Assembly (NCBI GenBank): GCA_902579605.1
Contig: CACHHD010000003.1
Coordinates: 1 to 64,000 of the forward strand
Length of the DNA: 64,000 nucleotides
Reading direction: 5' to 3'
DNA from: an uncultured Pelagibacteraceae bacterium
GTDB lineage: Bacteria > Pseudomonadota > Alphaproteobacteria > Pelagibacterales > Pelagibacteraceae
The notes below the pieces were generated by a model that made no database searches, had not been told where the DNA came from, and was given only the letters and a program-made list of their open reading frames with translations. Below, piece by piece: positions 61,297 through 64,000 of the stretch (positions are counted from its first letter, which is position 1; the number at the start of each line of letters is the position of its first letter). The position numbers and the translations under genes are program-made.

Positions 61297-62512
61297 AAAA
61301 GGCATACCTCTTATAGACCAACATGATAAAAATTTTATGTATGGTGGAAAATTCGGTGGTAATTTTATACCTGAAACATTAAAAAAACCTATTGACGATC
61401 TCACCACACTATTTGCTAAATTAAGAAATGACAAAAAATTTTTAAGAGAGAGAGATCACTATTTTAGGTCTTACGTTGGCGTACCTACTCCATTTATAAA
61501 ATTGGAAAAATTGTCCGACCATCTTGGAGGAGCTCAAATTTATGCAAAAGTAGTTTCTGAGGCGAATGGGGGTGCTCACAAAATATACAATGCAACAGTA
61601 CATTGTTTAATTGCTAAACGGGCAGGAAAAAAATTTATCGTTGGAGATACAGGGGCAGGTTATGCAGGGAAAATGCTTTCTATGGCTGCAAAAAAATTTG
61701 GTCTTAAATGCAAAATATTTATGGGAGCGAAAGATATTAAAAGACAACGTCCAAATGTTGAAGCAATTAAAAAAAATGGAGCCACAATTGTTCCAGTCAG
61801 AACTGGTAGTCAAACATTAGTAGATGCTGTTAGTGAGTGTATGAGATATTGGGTTGCTAATAACGATACAACAAATATGTGTGTTGGATCAACTGTTGGA
61901 CCAAATATTTTTATAAAAATTTGTGCATGGAGCACTGCGCAAATTTCTAGGGAATTAGTAAAACAAGTAAAAGAGGAATTTGGAAAAATTCCAAAGAAAA
62001 TGAAATTATTAAATTGTGTAGGTGGCGGAAGTTCGGCTATGGGATTTTGGAATGAGTTTATGGACACTGATGCAGAGTTTATTGGTATTGAAGCAGGAGG
62101 ACCAAAAAATAGTAAATATCATGCAGCCCCGCTAACTAATGGCTCTAAGATAGGAATTTTGCATGGTGCCGCACAATATGTAATACAAGATAAGGAGGGA
62201 CAAATAGGATCGACAGAATCAATATCAGCAGGTTTAGATTACCCCGGTATTTCACCTTTGCATTGTTTTCTCAAAGATACAAAAAGAGCGAGATACACAT
62301 CTGCAAATGATGAGGAAGCTTTAAAAGCTTATCAGCTAGTTTCAAAACTTGAAAATATTTCTCCTTCTTTAGAACCCTCACATGCATTTGCTGAAGCAAT
62401 TAAATTAGCACCAAAATTAAAATCCTCTGATGTTATAATTGTGAATTCGTGTGGTGATAGTCTTAAAGATAAAGATATCATAAAAGAAAAATTAGGATCA
62501 TATATAAGATGA
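61286..62512 (+). CDS. trpB: Tryptophan synthase beta chain
   Basis: YGGKFGGNFIPETL, GGAHKIYNATVHCLIAKRAGKK, CVGGGSSAMGFWNEF, GLDYPGISPLHCFLKD. Confidence 0.97.
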   Translation: MKIKKGIPLIDQHDKNFMYGGKFGGNFIPETLKKPIDDLTTLFAKLRNDKKFLRERDHYFRSYVGVPTPFIKLEKLSDHLGGAQIYAKVVSEANGGAHKIYNATVHCLIAKRAGKKFIVGDTGAGYAGKMLSMAAKKFGLKCKIFMGAKDIKRQRPNVEAIKKNGATIVPVRTGSQTLVDAVSECMRYWVANNDTTNMCVGSTVGPNIFIKICAWSTAQISRELVKQVKEEFGKIPKKMKLLNCVGGGSSAMGFWNEFMDTDAEFIGIEAGGPKNSKYHAAPLTNGSKIGILHGAAQYVIQDKEGQIGSTESISAGLDYPGISPLHCFLKDTKRARYTSANDEEALKAYQLVSKLENISPSLEPSHAFAEAIKLAPKLKSSDVIIVNSCGDSLKDKDIIKEKLGSYIR

Positions 62513-63309
62513 AATCAAAAATTTCTTTAGTTTTTGAGAAATGTAAAAAAGAAAAAAGAGCAGCTTTAATTACATATACTGTTGCTGGAGATAACACTCA
62601 AAAGAATTCTTTGAAAATATTAAATACAATCTCAAAACATGCTGATATTCTTGAGCTAGGCTTTCCTCATAATACTCCAATTGCAGATGGTGGCCAAATT
62701 CAAGAAAGCTCTCATAGAGCTCTTAAAAATGGATTAAAACTTAAAAATGTTTTCCAAATTGTAAAAAAATTCAAGAAGTCGAGCCCGAACAAGCCATTAA
62801 TTATGATGGGATATTTTAATTTGATTTATCAAAGCGGTGAAAATAATTTTTTAAAAAACTGTAAGGCATCTGGAGTAGATGGTCTTATAATAGTTGACTT
62901 GCCGTATCCAGAAAATGTCAATTTTGCATATAAATGTAAGAAAAAATCTATAAATTTTATTCAATTATTATCACCGACTACTCCGAAAAACAGGATGAAA
63001 AAAATAATTAAAGACTCTCACGATATGATTTATTATATATCAATGTTATCTACTACGGGTGGTAGACTAAAAGTTTCACCTAAAAAAATTCTTCAAAATT
63101 ATAATAAGATTAAAAGAATTAATTCCAAAAAAAATATAGTAATAGGTTTTGGTATAACTAATAAAACTATAGCTTCCCTTAAAAAGGCTGATGGTCTAGT
63201 TGTGGGTAGTCAATTGTGTAAAACTATAACAAATTCAATTAAAAAACGCCTAAATACTGCCAAAGTGCTGAATAAAATGGTATATAATTTAAAAAAGAAA
63301 ATTATATGA
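62509..63309 (+). CDS. trpA: Tryptophan synthase alpha chain
   Basis: ITYTVAGDNTQKNSLKIL, ILELGFPHNTPIADGGQIQESSHRAL, MGYFNLIYQ, GLIIVDLPYPE, VIGFGITNKT. Confidence 0.95.
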   Translation: MKSKISLVFEKCKKEKRAALITYTVAGDNTQKNSLKILNTISKHADILELGFPHNTPIADGGQIQESSHRALKNGLKLKNVFQIVKKFKKSSPNKPLIMMGYFNLIYQSGENNFLKNCKASGVDGLIIVDLPYPENVNFAYKCKKKSINFIQLLSPTTPKNRMKKIIKDSHDMIYYISMLSTTGGRLKVSPKKILQNYNKIKRINSKKNIVIGFGITNKTIASLKKADGLVVGSQLCKTITNSIKKRLNTAKVLNKMVYNLKKKII

Positions 63310-64000
63310 ATTGGATAACAAAATTTATAAAACCTAAAATTAAATCTTTATTTAAAAAGAAAACTTCTACTACAGATGAAAAACTTTGGATTTCGTGTGA
63401 ATGTAAAAATTTAATTTATAAAGAAGATTTTGAAAAAAATTTTTTTTGTTGCCCTAAATGTGGTGTGCACCATAAGTTATCTTGTAAAGATAGATTTAAG
63501 CTATTTTTTGACAATGGTATGTATGAAATTATTAATACTCCGCTACCAGTAGATGATCCTTTAAACTTTATAGATAATAAAAAATACAAGGATAGATTGC
63601 GAGATGCTAGAAAAAAAACAGGCCAAGATGATGCAATTTTAATAGCGAAGGGCCGAGTAAAAAGTATAGAGGTAACAGTTGGTGCTCAAGACTTTAGGTT
63701 TATTGGTGGTTCGTTCGGTGCAGCATCTGGAGAAGCTTTTATAACCGCTGTTCAAAATTCAATAAATAATAAAATACCCCTTATTTTTTTTAGTTGTTCA
63801 GGTGGCCAACGAATGATGGAGTCTTCTATTGCTTTAATGCAAATGACAAGAACTAGTTTGGCAGTAAATGAATTAAAAAAAAATAATATTCCTTATATTG
63901 TAGTAATAACAAATCCAACTACTGGCGGTGTAACAGCTTCATGGGCAATGCTTGGAGATATAATTTTAGCTGAAAAAGGAAGTGTTTGCGGATTTGCTGG
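63306..64000 (+). CDS. accD: Acetyl-CoA carboxylase carboxyltransferase subunit beta, partial (runs off window)
   Basis: Manual translation MNWITKFIKPKIKSLFKKKTSTTDEKLWISCECKNLIYKEDFEKNFFCCPKCGVHHKLSCKDRFKLFFD...IFFSCSGGQRMMESSIALMQMTRTSLAV; trpFBA-accD order. Confidence 0.93.
   Translation, partial: MNWITKFIKPKIKSLFKKKTSTTDEKLWISCECKNLIYKEDFEKNFFCCPKCGVHHKLSCKDRFKLFFDNGMYEIINTPLPVDDPLNFIDNKKYKDRLRDARKKTGQDDAILIAKGRVKSIEVTVGAQDFRFIGGSFGAASGEAFITAVQNSINNKIPLIFFSCSGGQRMMESSIALMQMTRTSLAVNELKKNNIPYIVVITNPTTGGVTASWAMLGDIILAEKGSVCGFA

Overview
AT-rich, gene-dense alphaproteobacterial window. Gene content, the tandem glycine riboswitch on malate synthase and gene order look like SAR11 / Candidatus Pelagibacter. 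It is almost entirely coding, with tightly packed operons: LPS/lipid A synthesis, purD/pgi/ileS/ribF, groESL, tRNA-His-hisS-hisZ-hisG, recR-ybaB-dnaX-4.5S RNA, argDF, an approximately 16 kb phosphorus block (arsC-like, aquaporin, ppx, ppk, sixA, phoB, phoU, pstBACS, phoR, then glycosyltransferase, PlcP-like metallophosphoesterase and diacylglycerol-kinase-like genes), kdsD-lptC-lptB, aroA-cmk-rpsA-ihfB, pyrF-trpFBA-accD. No CRISPR, transposase or prophage was seen. Main observations: a near-identical 21-nt Pho-box-like element (19/21) upstream of both pstS and the plcP/agt lipid-remodelling pair; a small Lys-rich coiled-coil gene next to that cassette; an unusual tRNA-His (no G-1, A73) leading a histidine-themed operon; AccA with a C-terminal transmembrane tail; lspA without a canonical start codon; the groEL terminator embedded in the hisG coding region; and an unassigned hairpin-rich spacer between cspA and tRNA-His. 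I found no clear wholly novel multi-gene system. All homology calls are from reading motifs, without database searches.
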